A stretch of DNA of 64,000 nt from Phycisphaerales bacterium (GTDB lineage: Bacteria > Planctomycetota > Phycisphaerae > UBA1845 > Fen-1342). The first letter of the stretch is position 1. The number at the start of each line of letters is the position of its first letter. The stretch is from contig JADJWG010000004.1 of the NCBI GenBank assembly GCA_016716475.1, positions 620,001-684,000 of the forward strand. The letters run 5' to 3'. Below are positions 51,027-60,715 of this stretch, one piece after another. Made by a program: the position numbers and the translations under genes. Below the pieces are notes generated by a model. The model saw only the letters and a list, made by a program, of their open reading frames with translations, did not search any database and was not told the DNA's origin.

Positions 51027-52979
51027 CTACAACACGTCGCGGTACTCGTCCAGCACCTGCGGATTCGCGAGTGCGTCGCGGTTCGGCACAGACTGACCGT
51101 GCAGGATTTGACGGACGGCCAGCTCCACCTTCTTGCCACTGATCGTGTAGGGGATGGCTGTGACCTGCCGAATGTGCCGTGGGACGTGCCTCTTAGTCGC
51201 GCCGTGGGCGATGGCTGTGCGGATGCGGTCCGTCAGTTCTTTGTCGAGTGTGATTGCGGCGCGCAGCACAACGAACAGGCAGATCTCCACGTCGCCATCG
51301 GGTGTATCGCGCCCGACCACGAGACTGTCCGTCACCTCGGGGATGTTCTCCACGACGCGATAGATCTCGGCCGTACCGATCCGCACGCCGCCGGGGTTGA
51401 GGGTGGCATCGGAGCGGCCGTACACGATCACACCGCCGCGCGAGGTAATTTCGATGAAGTCGCCGTGGTGCCAGACGCAGCGCTCCGGATAGTGCTCGAA
51501 GTACGCGTCCCGGTAGCGCGCCCCACCGGGGTCGTTCCAGAACCCGACCGGCTGCGACGGGAACGGTGTGCAGCAAACCAGCTCGCCCTTCTGGCCGACA
51601 ACCGGCGCGCCGTTTTCGTCCCAGGCCTGTACGTCCATGCCGAGCCCGCGGCATTGGATCTCACCGGCGTACACCGGCAGCAGCGGATTGCCGAGCATGA
51701 AGCAGGAGATGATGTCCGTACCTCCGGAAATCGACGCGAGCTGCAGGTCGCGCTTCACGTGATCGTAAACCCAGCGAAACTGGTCCGGGCTCAGCGGCGA
51801 TCCGGTCGAGCAGAGGCACCGCAGGGCGGTCAGGTCATGTTCGCGTCCGGGCGCGGCACCGGCCTGCTCGCAGGCAGCGAGGAACTTGGGGCTGGTGCCG
51901 AAGACGGTGACGTGTTCGCGTGCGGCGAGGCGCCAGAGGCGCTGCACATCCGGGAAGGCGGGGTTGCCGTCGTAGAGCACGACCGCGGCCCCGACCCCCA
52001 GACTGCTGACGAGCCAGTTCCACATCATCCAACCGCAGGTGGTGAAGTAGAAAATGCGCTCGCCGGCGCGCAGGTCACAATGCAGCATGAGCTCCTTGAG
52101 GTGCTGGAGCAGCGTGCCGCCGTGGCCGTGGACGATGCACTTCGGTATGCCGGTCGTACCCGATGAGTACATGATGAAGAGCGGATGGTCGAACGGCACT
52201 TCTTCAAAGTGCAGCGGAGTGTCGGCATCGGCTGTATCGAGGAAGTTCCTCCAGGTCCGCGCGTTCAGCTTGCCGAGGTTCGGCGGGCCGCCATCACCTT
52301 GACGCGGGATGACAACGACCTGCGGCGCTTCCCGCAGGCGGGGAAGGATTTCAACCACGCGCTCCCAGACGTCAAAGATCCGGCCCCCGTACGAATAGGA
52401 GTCGGTCGCGAAGAGTAACTTCGGCGCGATCTGCCCGAAGCGATCGAGCACCCCCTGGACGCCGAAGTCGGGGGAACAACTCGACCAGATGGCGCCACAG
52501 CTTGCGGTTGCGAGCATCGCGATCACGGTTTCACCGACGTTCGGCAGGTAGCCGGCGATGCGGTCCCCGCGCCGCACGCCCGCTGCCTGCAACGCGGCCG
52601 TACAGCGTGCCACGGCCTGCCGCAGTTCACGGTGGGTCCAGGTCGTGGTGCGGCCGTCCTCGGTCTCGCTGATGATGGCAAGGTCGTCGTTGTCCGTGCG
52701 GAGCATGTACCGCGCGTAATTGAGGGTCAGACCGGGAAACCAGCGTGTGTCGAGCAGGCCCGCCCCTTCGCAGGGCGCAGCGGCGGGTGTACTGGGGGTA
52801 ACTCCGGCCCAGGCAAGCCATTCCGCCCAGAAGGTGGGGTACTTCTCGAGCGCCCACGTGCGCAGCGCTTCCCAGGTGGGCTCGAGCGCGTGCCGCCCAG
52901 CCATGGCCTGCAGGAAGGCATGCATCTGGCTGGCGCGGGCGCGCTCGGGTGCGGGGGTCCACAGCGGGGTGACGGACAT
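51027..52979 (-). CDS. aacS: Acetoacetyl-CoA synthetase (acetoacetate-CoA ligase)
   Basis: A 650-residue member of the acyl-adenylate family that activates acetoacetate with ATP and CoA. It has the AMP-binding P-loop-like motif MYSSGTTGIPKCIVHGHGG, GWMMWNWLVSSL, STGSPLSPDQFRWVY, GGTDIISCF, the YGRSDATLNPGGVRIG hinge motif and the catalytic Lys in YTISGKKVEL. The GTDIISCF and CGWMMWNW segments are characteristic of AacS rather than acetyl-CoA synthetase. Length matches AacS (about 650). GGAGG stands 6 bases before ATG 52979. Acetoacetate is an end product of the homogentisate pathway, linking it to the HppD gene 2.4 kb away. Confidence 0.93.
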   Translation of the reverse strand: MSVTPLWTPAPERARASQMHAFLQAMAGRHALEPTWEALRTWALEKYPTFWAEWLAWAGVTPSTPAAAPCEGAGLLDTRWFPGLTLNYARYMLRTDNDDLAIISETEDGRTTTWTHRELRQAVARCTAALQAAGVRRGDRIAGYLPNVGETVIAMLATASCGAIWSSCSPDFGVQGVLDRFGQIAPKLLFATDSYSYGGRIFDVWERVVEILPRLREAPQVVVIPRQGDGGPPNLGKLNARTWRNFLDTADADTPLHFEEVPFDHPLFIMYSSGTTGIPKCIVHGHGGTLLQHLKELMLHCDLRAGERIFYFTTCGWMMWNWLVSSLGVGAAVVLYDGNPAFPDVQRLWRLAAREHVTVFGTSPKFLAACEQAGAAPGREHDLTALRCLCSTGSPLSPDQFRWVYDHVKRDLQLASISGGTDIISCFMLGNPLLPVYAGEIQCRGLGMDVQAWDENGAPVVGQKGELVCCTPFPSQPVGFWNDPGGARYRDAYFEHYPERCVWHHGDFIEITSRGGVIVYGRSDATLNPGGVRIGTAEIYRVVENIPEVTDSLVVGRDTPDGDVEICLFVVLRAAITLDKELTDRIRTAIAHGATKRHVPRHIRQVTAIPYTISGKKVELAVRQILHGQSVPNRDALANPQVLDEYRDVL

Positions 52980-53098
52980 GCGTCGCCTCCTGAGAAGAGG
53001 GGTTCGGCTGCGCGCATTCTGGATGCGGCTCGGTCACGGGTCAACGAGGTGGCGGGTTCCGTCTGAGTGGTCAATGTGCCGATAGAACATGTGGTAAC

Positions 53099-55117
53099 AT
53101 GGCCGGAACGCGAGTCACACCGCCGCCTGCCGATGCGGCTGCGCCCCCGGGCGCTGCCGCGGCGCAGTTTCTGCGCTGCTATCTGCGGAACCTGCGGGCC
53201 CTGTACGCGCGCGACGCCGAGCTGGCGGGTGCGCTTGAGGAGCTCCCCGGCGGCGCCTTGCCCCCGTTGGAGCTGACGCGCGAGGGGAGCTGGACGACGT
53301 TGTTAACAGCGGACGACGGCCGGCCGGTCTATGCGCACAGCCGCTACCAGCCGCAGGCCGAGGCGCGGGCCCTGATCGAGGCCCGACTGGCGCGCGGCCG
53401 TACTCCCGAGGTCCCCCCCGAAGCCACAAGGAACGTAAGCCCGGCACACGCCGTCGATCCCGATGAGCTGGAGGGACAGTGCTTCGTTTTCGCCGGGGTG
53501 GGTCTGGGCTACGCCCTGGCAGAGATCGAAGCACGCTTCCATCGGCCGTATGCGATCGTCATCGAGGACAATCTTGCGCTACTCAAGGCGGCGCTGTTCG
53601 TGACGGATGTCTCGCCGGCGCTGGAGGACGGCCGGCTGACATTTCTGACGCGCGCCGATAAGGGCCTGGTGCATGAACGACTGGGGCCGCTGGTGACCTT
53701 GCTGCTGCTGGGGACGTGTTTTGTCACACCGCCCTATGCGCGGCGCTGCGGGGTGGCCTTTCAGACGAAGATGTCCGGACTGCTGCGTGATTTCGTGTCG
53801 TATGCGCGGCTGCAGCTCGTGTCGGCCGTGCGCAACGCCCGGGCCTCGTGTGAGAATGCGGCGCTGAACCTGCCGACTTATCTGCGTCATCCCGGTGTGG
53901 AGGTCCTTGCCGGGCGGGCGCAGGGCTATCCCGCGATTCTCGTAGCCGCCGGGCCGTCGTTAGCCCGGGTTCTCGACCAGTTGCCTGCCCTGCGTGAACG
54001 GGCCGTCATCATCGCCGCGCAGACGGTGCTGCGCACACTGCTGGAGCGCGGGGTGCAGCCGCACTTCGTCACGAGTCTCGACTACCACGAAATTTCGGCG
54101 CAGTTCTTCCGCGACCTCGGTTCCACCGGCGACACGGCCCTGGTGGCCGAATCGAAAGTGACGTGGCGCGTACCGGATGCCTGGCCGGGGCGCGTGCACA
54201 TGCTCTATTCGGACTTCCTTGCGGACGTGCTGCGCGAGGCCGCGCCACCGCGTGCAGCGCTGAAGGCCGGCAGCACAGTAGCACACCTCTCGTTCTATCT
54301 GGCCGAACATCTCGGTTGTGATCCGATCATCCTTGTTGGACAGGACCTGTCTTTCAGCGACGGGCTCTACTATCCGCCGGGCATGCAGATCGAGCGCATC
54401 TGGCAACCCGAACTGGGCCGCTTCACCACGGTGGAGATGAAGCAATGGGAGCGCATTGTGCGCTTCCGTGGCGGCCTGCATACGGTCGAAGACATCCACG
54501 GGCGGCAGGTCTACACCGACGACCAGCTCTTCACTTACGCCGAACAGTTTCAGTCGGACTTCGCCGTGACCCGGGCGCGTGTCATCCATGCGTGTGAAGG
54601 GGGGATGCGCCTGCAACATACGGAGGTCATGTCGCTGCGGGACGCTGTGGAGCAGTTCTGTGAGCGGCCGTTGCCGGCGGAGTGGCTGCCAAGCGTGACC
54701 CCACAGCAGGAGTACGATGGGCGGGGGGCGGTGGCCGCGCTCGAGCAGCGCATCGCAGAGCTGCGTGAAATGCACCAGGTAGCGGTGGAAACACAGGGGC
54801 TGCTAGCACGGCTGGTGGACCTCGTGGACCGTCCGGCGGAGTTCAACCGTCTGGTCGTGGAGGTGGAGCGACGGCGGGCGCGCATGCAGCGTTACGATCG
54901 GACCTATAGTCTCGTGGGGCGGGCGGCTCAACTGGCGGAGTTGCGTCGCATCCAGGCCGATCGCGCGATTCGCGACGAGCTGGCCGAAACATCTCAAACC
55001 GCACGGCGGCGCCTGCGGCGCGACCGCGAGCATGTCGCTGCGGTGCAGGAGGGCTGTGCGTACCTGCTCGAGCTGTTGCCGAAGGCGCTCGCCCGTTTGC
55101 AGGAGCGGCGCGGATGA
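53099..55117 (+). CDS. DUF115 / MAF-type glycosyltransferase-like protein
   Basis: A 672-residue protein of the motility-associated factor group (DUF115, also MptE-like). The core at about 235-480 has QTKMSGLLRDFVSYARLQL, the fold motif AILVAAGPSLARVLDQL, VIIAAQTVLRTLLERGVQPHFVTSLD, then STVAHLSFYLAEHLGCDPIILVGQDLSF and HTVEDIHGRQVYTDDQL. MAF proteins transfer nonulosonic acids (pseudaminic or legionaminic acid) to flagellin. Residues 560-672 are helical and may form a coiled coil. No ribosome-binding site is visible. A TAGAAC hexamer ends 10 bases before the ATG, so a leaderless transcript is possible. The stop overlaps the next gene (ATGA). Confidence 0.85.
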   Translation: MAGTRVTPPPADAAAPPGAAAAQFLRCYLRNLRALYARDAELAGALEELPGGALPPLELTREGSWTTLLTADDGRPVYAHSRYQPQAEARALIEARLARGRTPEVPPEATRNVSPAHAVDPDELEGQCFVFAGVGLGYALAEIEARFHRPYAIVIEDNLALLKAALFVTDVSPALEDGRLTFLTRADKGLVHERLGPLVTLLLLGTCFVTPPYARRCGVAFQTKMSGLLRDFVSYARLQLVSAVRNARASCENAALNLPTYLRHPGVEVLAGRAQGYPAILVAAGPSLARVLDQLPALRERAVIIAAQTVLRTLLERGVQPHFVTSLDYHEISAQFFRDLGSTGDTALVAESKVTWRVPDAWPGRVHMLYSDFLADVLREAAPPRAALKAGSTVAHLSFYLAEHLGCDPIILVGQDLSFSDGLYYPPGMQIERIWQPELGRFTTVEMKQWERIVRFRGGLHTVEDIHGRQVYTDDQLFTYAEQFQSDFAVTRARVIHACEGGMRLQHTEVMSLRDAVEQFCERPLPAEWLPSVTPQQEYDGRGAVAALEQRIAELREMHQVAVETQGLLARLVDLVDRPAEFNRLVVEVERRRARMQRYDRTYSLVGRAAQLAELRRIQADRAIRDELAETSQTARRRLRRDREHVAAVQEGCAYLLELLPKALARLQERRG

Positions 55118-56757
55118 AAGTCATCGCCGCGGTGTTTGCAGATTTTGAAACGGCGCCGGCCGGCGGACCGTCCCAACTCGCGACAACTCTTGGCGGTGTG
55201 GACACTCTCACTCGTACACTGCGGCGCGTGGCACAGGTGCAGGAAGTTGCGGCGCGGCTGTTGTGCGTTCGTCCGCGCGATGCGGAGCGCGCTGCCGCAG
55301 TGTTGGCCGCCAGTGGCGTGGCCGATCGTGTGGAGCTGTTCCCGGAGGACACCGCGCCGCGTCCCCGTAGGAAATTGCTCACGGCGGCGCGCAAGTGGGG
55401 GCTGGAGGCGTGGCGCGGGGGGGTGCTCGGCACCTCGTGGTTCGATGAATTTGTGGATGCACAGGCGGTTGCCCAGGTTCTTCACAAAACTCAGGCGACC
55501 GCCGCGCTCTGCCTGGACGGCCATATGCCGTTCTGTGACCCGGCCGTCGCCACGGGCATGATCCGGCACGCCCTGCGGAATCCTGATCAGGGCAAGGTCA
55601 TCTTTACCCAGGCGCCGCCGGGGCTCGCGGGGCTGCTGCTGCGCGTGGACCTGCTCCAGGAACTGCTTGAGAACGATCTGCCGGTCGGACTCCTGCTCGC
55701 CTATCGCCCGGAGATGCCGACGCTCGATCCGATCATTCATACTTCCTGCTATCAACTGGATCCGGTCATCGCGCAGACCGCCGCACGCCTCACGGCGGAT
55801 ACGCGCCACTCACGTGAACTGCTCACGGGCTTGCTTGCGGATCTCGGTGAAGAACCCGCGGCGGAGGAAATCTGCCGTTGGCTGGCCGAGCCGGGGCGCA
55901 GCCGGGGCAGCGTACTGCCGGTCGAAATCGAACTCGAATTGACGACGGCGGACCCACTGCCCGAGACCACGCTGCGAATCCGCGGTGAACGCGTGCCCAC
56001 GCGGCACCTGGATGACCTGTCGGCGTGGGAGCGGATCGCGCGGGAACTGGGGGCCTACGATGACCGGATCGTCGTGTTCGGCGGCCATGGCGATCCGTTG
56101 CAGCACCAGGAGTTCGCCGCCGTGTGCGGCCTGACGCGCGCCGCCGGCATCTGGGGGCTTGCGGTGACGACGCCCCTCGTCGACCTGTCCGACGCCACCT
56201 GCGAGGCGCTGTTTGAACACGAGGTCGATGTCGTAGAGGTGCAGATCGACGCGCACAGCGCGGCGACGTACCGGCGCATGCATGGTCGCGACGCGTTCGC
56301 GCAGGTCATTGGGAATGTGGACCGGTTGGAACAGCGCAGGCGCCGGGAACTACGGCCAAGGCCCATCGTGCTGTGCAGTTTGACACGTTGTGCCGGTACG
56401 CTGGGCGAGCTTGAGGCATTCTACGATACCTGGGTACACGAGCTGGGTGGTGCCGTGTTGCAGGGATACAACGACTATTGTGGACGACTGCCGGCCGACA
56501 CCCTGCTGCCAACTACCCCCCTGGTTCGCGGACCGTGCCGCCGGCTCGACCGCCGGCTGCTCCTGCTGGCCGACGGGCGGGTGGCGCGGTGTGGGCAGGA
56601 CGTGGATGGTGAATATTCGCTTGGAGCTTGGCGGACGGAAAGTCTCGCCAAGATCTGGTCGGGAGAGCGGTTGGAGCAGCTCAGGGGGGCCCATCGGGGC
56701 GGAGTACTGGAATCGCTCCCGATGTGTCAACGGTGCCAGGAATGGAATCGCCCCTGA
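55114..56757 (+). CDS. Nucleotidyltransferase-like / degenerate radical SAM / SPASM protein
   Basis: A 547-residue fusion starting in an ATGA overlap with the DUF115 gene. Residues 1-220 look like a sugar nucleotidyltransferase fold (GGVDTLTRTLRRVAQ, ALCLDGHMPFCDPAVATGMI). Residues 268-440 have the outline of a radical SAM barrel: PVEIELELTT at the usual first strand, VVFGGHGDPLQHQEF at 321-335 in place of the GGEP motif, and DVVEVQIDAHSAATYRRMHG. However, the CxxxCxxC cluster motif expected right after ELTT is absent (the sequence reads ADPLPET). The C-terminal SPASM part keeps four cysteines: Cys475, Cys493, Cys538 and Cys541 (GPCRRL, ARCGQD, MCQRCQEW). Such layout recalls the spirochaete 'spiro-SPASM' group. 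It probably acts with DUF115 in surface glycan synthesis. Confidence 0.78.
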   Translation: MKVIAAVFADFETAPAGGPSQLATTLGGVDTLTRTLRRVAQVQEVAARLLCVRPRDAERAAAVLAASGVADRVELFPEDTAPRPRRKLLTAARKWGLEAWRGGVLGTSWFDEFVDAQAVAQVLHKTQATAALCLDGHMPFCDPAVATGMIRHALRNPDQGKVIFTQAPPGLAGLLLRVDLLQELLENDLPVGLLLAYRPEMPTLDPIIHTSCYQLDPVIAQTAARLTADTRHSRELLTGLLADLGEEPAAEEICRWLAEPGRSRGSVLPVEIELELTTADPLPETTLRIRGERVPTRHLDDLSAWERIARELGAYDDRIVVFGGHGDPLQHQEFAAVCGLTRAAGIWGLAVTTPLVDLSDATCEALFEHEVDVVEVQIDAHSAATYRRMHGRDAFAQVIGNVDRLEQRRRRELRPRPIVLCSLTRCAGTLGELEAFYDTWVHELGGAVLQGYNDYCGRLPADTLLPTTPLVRGPCRRLDRRLLLLADGRVARCGQDVDGEYSLGAWRTESLAKIWSGERLEQLRGAHRGGVLESLPMCQRCQEWNRP

Positions 56758-57003
56758 GCCCGGGAGGGCGGGGACGTCGGGGGCACGAAACCAGAAAGAT
56801 GTTGCATCGGGGTGGTTCACCCGATAGCATCTGTAGTGGAGCGTGCGGGCTGAGCGCGCTCCGGTATGCAATCTCTAATTCTCATCTCGCTCATACAGCG
56901 TCATTCATCAGCCGACAAAAAAACGCTCGTAGGAAGGCGATTCCGGTGCATAAACCCGGAATTGAGCCGTACGGTAGAACGTACGCGCAGCGAGGTGAGA
57001 CGC

Positions 57004-57306
57004 ATGTCCGACACGATCAAGTGCAGTTGCTCGCACTGTGGCGCGAAGTATCGGCTGCCGGTCGAGGCACAGGGCCGAACGGCGCGGTGCAAGCGGTGCG
57101 GCGAGCGGTTCGAGGTGCCGCGTGAGCAATCCCTCGAAGACAGCATCCTGAGCTGGCTCACGGCACCTGCCGAGGAAGAGGACGAGGCCCCCGCCCAGCC
57201 CAAGGTGATCAGCATCCCGCCGGCCAGTGCAAACGATGAGACGGAAGCCGAGCGCAAGCAACGCGGGCTAATCCGGATGAAGGGTGGGAGCACCGAAGGG
57301 GCATAA
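57004..57306 (+). CDS. MJ0042-type zinc-ribbon protein
   Basis: A 100-residue cytoplasmic protein. Its first ~40 residues are a zinc ribbon of the MJ0042/zinc-finger family: IKCSCSHCGAKYRLPVEAQG then RTARCKRCGERFEVP, with two CxxC pairs (CSHC, CKRC). The rest is an acidic, low-complexity linker and a basic tail. Such domains open many planctomycete and myxobacterial regulatory or membrane proteins; here it stands nearly alone. GAGGTGA stands 5-11 bases before ATG 57004. A frame is open upstream to 56866 but has no ribosome-binding site. A small hairpin (GGAGCG / CGCTCC) at about 56838-56863 may terminate the preceding operon. Confidence 0.75.
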   Translation: MSDTIKCSCSHCGAKYRLPVEAQGRTARCKRCGERFEVPREQSLEDSILSWLTAPAEEEDEAPAQPKVISIPPASANDETEAERKQRGLIRMKGGSTEGA

Positions 57307-57372
57307 GGTCTCCCCGGAGCGATTACGCATACGTCTCCGGTGAGGGTTTGAATGAGTGTCCGGGAGGGGTAT

Positions 57373-57389
57373 CGGCCGGATCTGGCCGG
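57373..57389. terminator. Possible terminator between the zinc-ribbon and RND genes
   Basis: A short stem, CGGCC / GGCCG with a 6-base loop, 3 bases from the RND stop and 66 bases after the zinc-ribbon stop. There is no T-run. A second imperfect repeat (CCGGAG / CTCCGG) lies at about 57311-57337. Both are weak. Confidence 0.3.
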
Positions 57390-57391
57390 TG

Positions 57392-60300
57392 CTACTCACC
57401 TGCGTTGGAGAGGGTCGGATCGATGCCCGCCACGTGCGCCGGGCGTGGTTTCCGTCCCGTTGCCAGCCAGACCACGGCGATGCGCAGATCGTTCACGATG
57501 AGGTAGAGGGCGGGAACCACGACCAGGGTTAACACCGTGGCGAACGCCAGCCCAAAGCTGATCGAGATGGCCATGGGAATGAGAAAACGCGCCTGGAACG
57601 ACTGTTCTGCGAGCAGCGGGGCCAGTCCCAGGATGGTTGTCACCGAGGTCAGGAGAATCGGGCGCAGCCGGCGCCGTCCGGCCATGAGGACGGCTTCGCG
57701 GAGGGGCTGTCCGGCCGCGATTTCCTTCTTGATGAAGTCCACCAGGATGAGTGCGTCGTTGACCACGATGCCGGTGAGTGCGACGAGTCCGATCATCGAC
57801 AGGATGGTGAGGTTGAAGCCCATCACGTAATGGCCGACGAGCGCACCACTGAGTCCGAACGGCACCGCGGCGAGGACGACGAGCGGATCGACATAGCTGC
57901 GGAAGAGTCCGGCCAGCATGACGAAGATAAGGAGCAGGGCGATCAGGAAGTCGCGGCGGAGGGAGCCGAGTGATTTGGCGGTTTCGCGCTTGTTGCCGGC
58001 GAATTCAACGCGCGTACCGGGCTGCTCCTGCTCGAGCCGGGCGATGAACGGGGTGAGACTCGCAATGGTACGTTCGGCATTGGCGACGGCGGTATCTATG
58101 TCGGCGGTAATGACCACCGCACGCCGCTGATCGATCCGGCGAATGGCGGCCGTCCCCTCGGCCTCGGTGACGTCGGCGACTTCCGACAGCGGAACCATTG
58201 CGCCGGCGGGTGTGGCAATGCGCATCCCCTCGAGGGCGTGCAGCTCGCGGCGACGCTCCTCCGGAAACCGGACGCGAATATCAACGTCCTCGCGGTTGCG
58301 CTGCAGCGTGCGAGCCTCGAGGCCGTAGAAGGCCCCGCGGACCTCGGTGGCGAGGGCTTCGGTCGTCAACCCGAGTGCCCGGGCGGAGTCGTACAGCGTC
58401 AGTTGCAGTTCGCGGCGGCCCCGCTCATAGTCATCCACGATATCAAACACTCCGACCTGCCGGTTGAGTTCCTCCTTGAGCTGCGCCACGACGGTCAGGA
58501 GGCTCTCGATGCGCTCGCCGGTGACTTCGATTTCGATGGCGGCACCGGCTGGCCCACCCTGCATCGGCTGGAAGCGGAGCGCGCGGGCGCCGGGGACCGG
58601 GCCGACGGCCGTACGCATCGCATTCACGACTTCTTCGCTGCGGCGCTCGCGCTGCTCGACGGTGGTCAGCTCGAGAATGAGCTGGGCGATGTGCGATCGC
58701 GTCGAAGCGGTTGCGCCGCCCTCGTCGGCCTGGAGCTGAGCTCCGACCAGCAGGTAGCTGTTCTTCACTTCGGGGAATTGGCTGCGGTCGAGGACCACCT
58801 GTTCGATCGCGCGCATCTGGATCTCGGTCTGCTCGGCGGGTGTGCCGACCGGTAACTCCAGGTTCACCAGGATCGTCTCCGAATCCGTCGATTCGAAGAA
58901 AACAAATTGTGTTCGTCCGCCGGCCACCAGCCCCAGTGAGAGAATCAAGCCCGCCACCGCCGCGGCGATCGTGACGTAGCGATACTCCGTGCAGATGCGC
59001 AGGCCGGCTTCATACAGGTTGGTGAGTCGTCGTCCGAGCCACTCCTGCTGCACGTGCGCAAACGCGGCCCCCACCCGCCCGAGCGTGGTGCGCGCGGGCC
59101 GTGCCGAAAGTGCGGTGTGCGGCCGCAGCGTATCCGCCAGGTGGGTTGGCAGAATAATGAGGGACTCGATGAGCGAGACGAACAGGGCGGACATCACGAC
59201 GATCGGCAGAACACCCATGAAGTCACCGATGCGACCCTCGATGAACATGAGCGGGAGAAAGGCCCCGATGGTCGTCGCCACGGCGACAATCACCGGCCAG
59301 GTGACTTCTTCGGTCCCGCGGATGGCGGCGGTACGAGGATCCTCCCCGCGCTCCACGCGCGCGTACACGTTCTCCCCGACGACGATCGCATCGTCCACGA
59401 TCAGGCCGAGGACCACGATGAGGCCGAACATGCTGATGAGGTTGAGGGTGGCGCCGAGCGCACTCATCACGAGGATGCCGCCAAAAACCGAAAGCAGCAG
59501 CCCCATCATCACCCAAAACGCGACGCGCCAGTTCAGCGTCAGCAGCAGCGTCAGGAAAACGAACAGCAGGCCCCACAGGCCGTTCCGCGTAAGCAGATCG
59601 AGCCGATCCGTGATGTAACGGGAAAGGTCGCTATGGAGTTCCAGTGTCAGTCCGGCCGGCAGCGGTTCCTGCCGGGAACGCTCGTAGATCTGCGGCAGGG
59701 TGCGGTCGAATCCCAGCTGCGTGGCGAACGTCGACGGGGGGGGCGTGTTCAGCTTGCCGGCGACATAGGCCTTCACATAGCCCGCGATCCGGACGGCATC
59801 CTGATCGCCGCGCTTGTAAACGATCAGATCGACGGCCGGGCGTCCGTTGAAACGCCCGCGGGTGTCCCGGTCCTCGAAGCCGTCGATGACACGTCCGATA
59901 TCGCGGACGCGCACGAATGCGGCGGTACCGGCCTCCGCGGCTCCCATGCCCCGCATGGCATCGGGGAGGGGGGCGCGCCGCGGAAGGATGGTCTCGGCGA
60001 TGCGGGCGGCATCATCCGTTTCGCCGAGGGTGCGGAGCGCGACATTGGCTTCCGGCGTCTTCACCTGGCCGCCCGGGAGATCGAGGTTGGCGCGGCGTAT
60101 GGCGGCGGCGACTTCGGCCAGCGAAAGGCGGTAGGCGACCAGTTGCTCGGGGTCGACCTCAACGGCCAGTTCGTCCTTGCGCGTGCCGGTGAGAATGACA
60201 TCCGTGATTTCCGGCAGCAGCAGCAGCTCGTCGCGCAGGCGGCGTCCGGCGGCTTTCAGGGCGGCTTCGTCGACATCGCCGTAGATGGCGACGGAGATGA

Positions 60301-60715
60301 CGGGCAGCTTGGGCTCGAACTTGACGACCCGGGTCTCTTCCGCCTCGGTCGGAAACTCATCGCGCGGAATGGCGTCGATCGCGGACTTGAATTCGTTGAC
60401 TTTCGCATCGAGGTCCAGCACATCGCTCGTCAGGGAGACCAGAATCGAGCAACTGCCCTCGTTGATTCGCGTTTCGACCTTGTCGATGAACTCGATGTCT
60501 TTGATCGCCTCTTCGAGCCGGATCGCAATCCCTTTTTCGACCTCCTCGGGCGTCGCGCCGGGATATAGCGTCGCGATCAGAATCTGGTTCGGGCGCGATT
60601 CGGGGAACATTTCGCGTGTCAGTGTCAGTGCTGCGTAGCCGCCGGCCACCAGCAGCGCGACCATCAGCATATTCACCAGGACCGGATTTTCGACGCTGAA
60701 GCGCGGCAGGGACAT
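57392..60715 (-). CDS. RND-family efflux transporter
   Basis: An 1107-residue inner-membrane proton-driven pump of the AcrB/MexF (HAE1-like) superfamily. It begins MSLPRFSVENPVLVNMLMVA with TM1 at about 10-30. Two large periplasmic domains alternate with two six-helix blocks. The conserved TM4 acids stand in LGLIVDDAIVVGENVYARVE (Asp-Asp), and the second half has GIVVNDALILVDFIKKE and TTILGLAPLL. Length is near AcrB (1049) plus short insertions. The N-terminal pattern (TREMFPES, ATPEEVEKGIAIRLEEAIKD) is closer to the environmental 'efflux RND permease' group than to AcrB. Its ATG directly follows the stop of the adaptor gene (TGAATG). Confidence 0.93.
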   Translation of the reverse strand: MSLPRFSVENPVLVNMLMVALLVAGGYAALTLTREMFPESRPNQILIATLYPGATPEEVEKGIAIRLEEAIKDIEFIDKVETRINEGSCSILVSLTSDVLDLDAKVNEFKSAIDAIPRDEFPTEAEETRVVKFEPKLPVISVAIYGDVDEAALKAAGRRLRDELLLLPEITDVILTGTRKDELAVEVDPEQLVAYRLSLAEVAAAIRRANLDLPGGQVKTPEANVALRTLGETDDAARIAETILPRRAPLPDAMRGMGAAEAGTAAFVRVRDIGRVIDGFEDRDTRGRFNGRPAVDLIVYKRGDQDAVRIAGYVKAYVAGKLNTPPPSTFATQLGFDRTLPQIYERSRQEPLPAGLTLELHSDLSRYITDRLDLLTRNGLWGLLFVFLTLLLTLNWRVAFWVMMGLLLSVFGGILVMSALGATLNLISMFGLIVVLGLIVDDAIVVGENVYARVERGEDPRTAAIRGTEEVTWPVIVAVATTIGAFLPLMFIEGRIGDFMGVLPIVVMSALFVSLIESLIILPTHLADTLRPHTALSARPARTTLGRVGAAFAHVQQEWLGRRLTNLYEAGLRICTEYRYVTIAAAVAGLILSLGLVAGGRTQFVFFESTDSETILVNLELPVGTPAEQTEIQMRAIEQVVLDRSQFPEVKNSYLLVGAQLQADEGGATASTRSHIAQLILELTTVEQRERRSEEVVNAMRTAVGPVPGARALRFQPMQGGPAGAAIEIEVTGERIESLLTVVAQLKEELNRQVGVFDIVDDYERGRRELQLTLYDSARALGLTTEALATEVRGAFYGLEARTLQRNREDVDIRVRFPEERRRELHALEGMRIATPAGAMVPLSEVADVTEAEGTAAIRRIDQRRAVVITADIDTAVANAERTIASLTPFIARLEQEQPGTRVEFAGNKRETAKSLGSLRRDFLIALLLIFVMLAGLFRSYVDPLVVLAAVPFGLSGALVGHYVMGFNLTILSMIGLVALTGIVVNDALILVDFIKKEIAAGQPLREAVLMAGRRRLRPILLTSVTTILGLAPLLAEQSFQARFLIPMAISISFGLAFATVLTLVVVPALYLIVNDLRIAVVWLATGRKPRPAHVAGIDPTLSNAGE

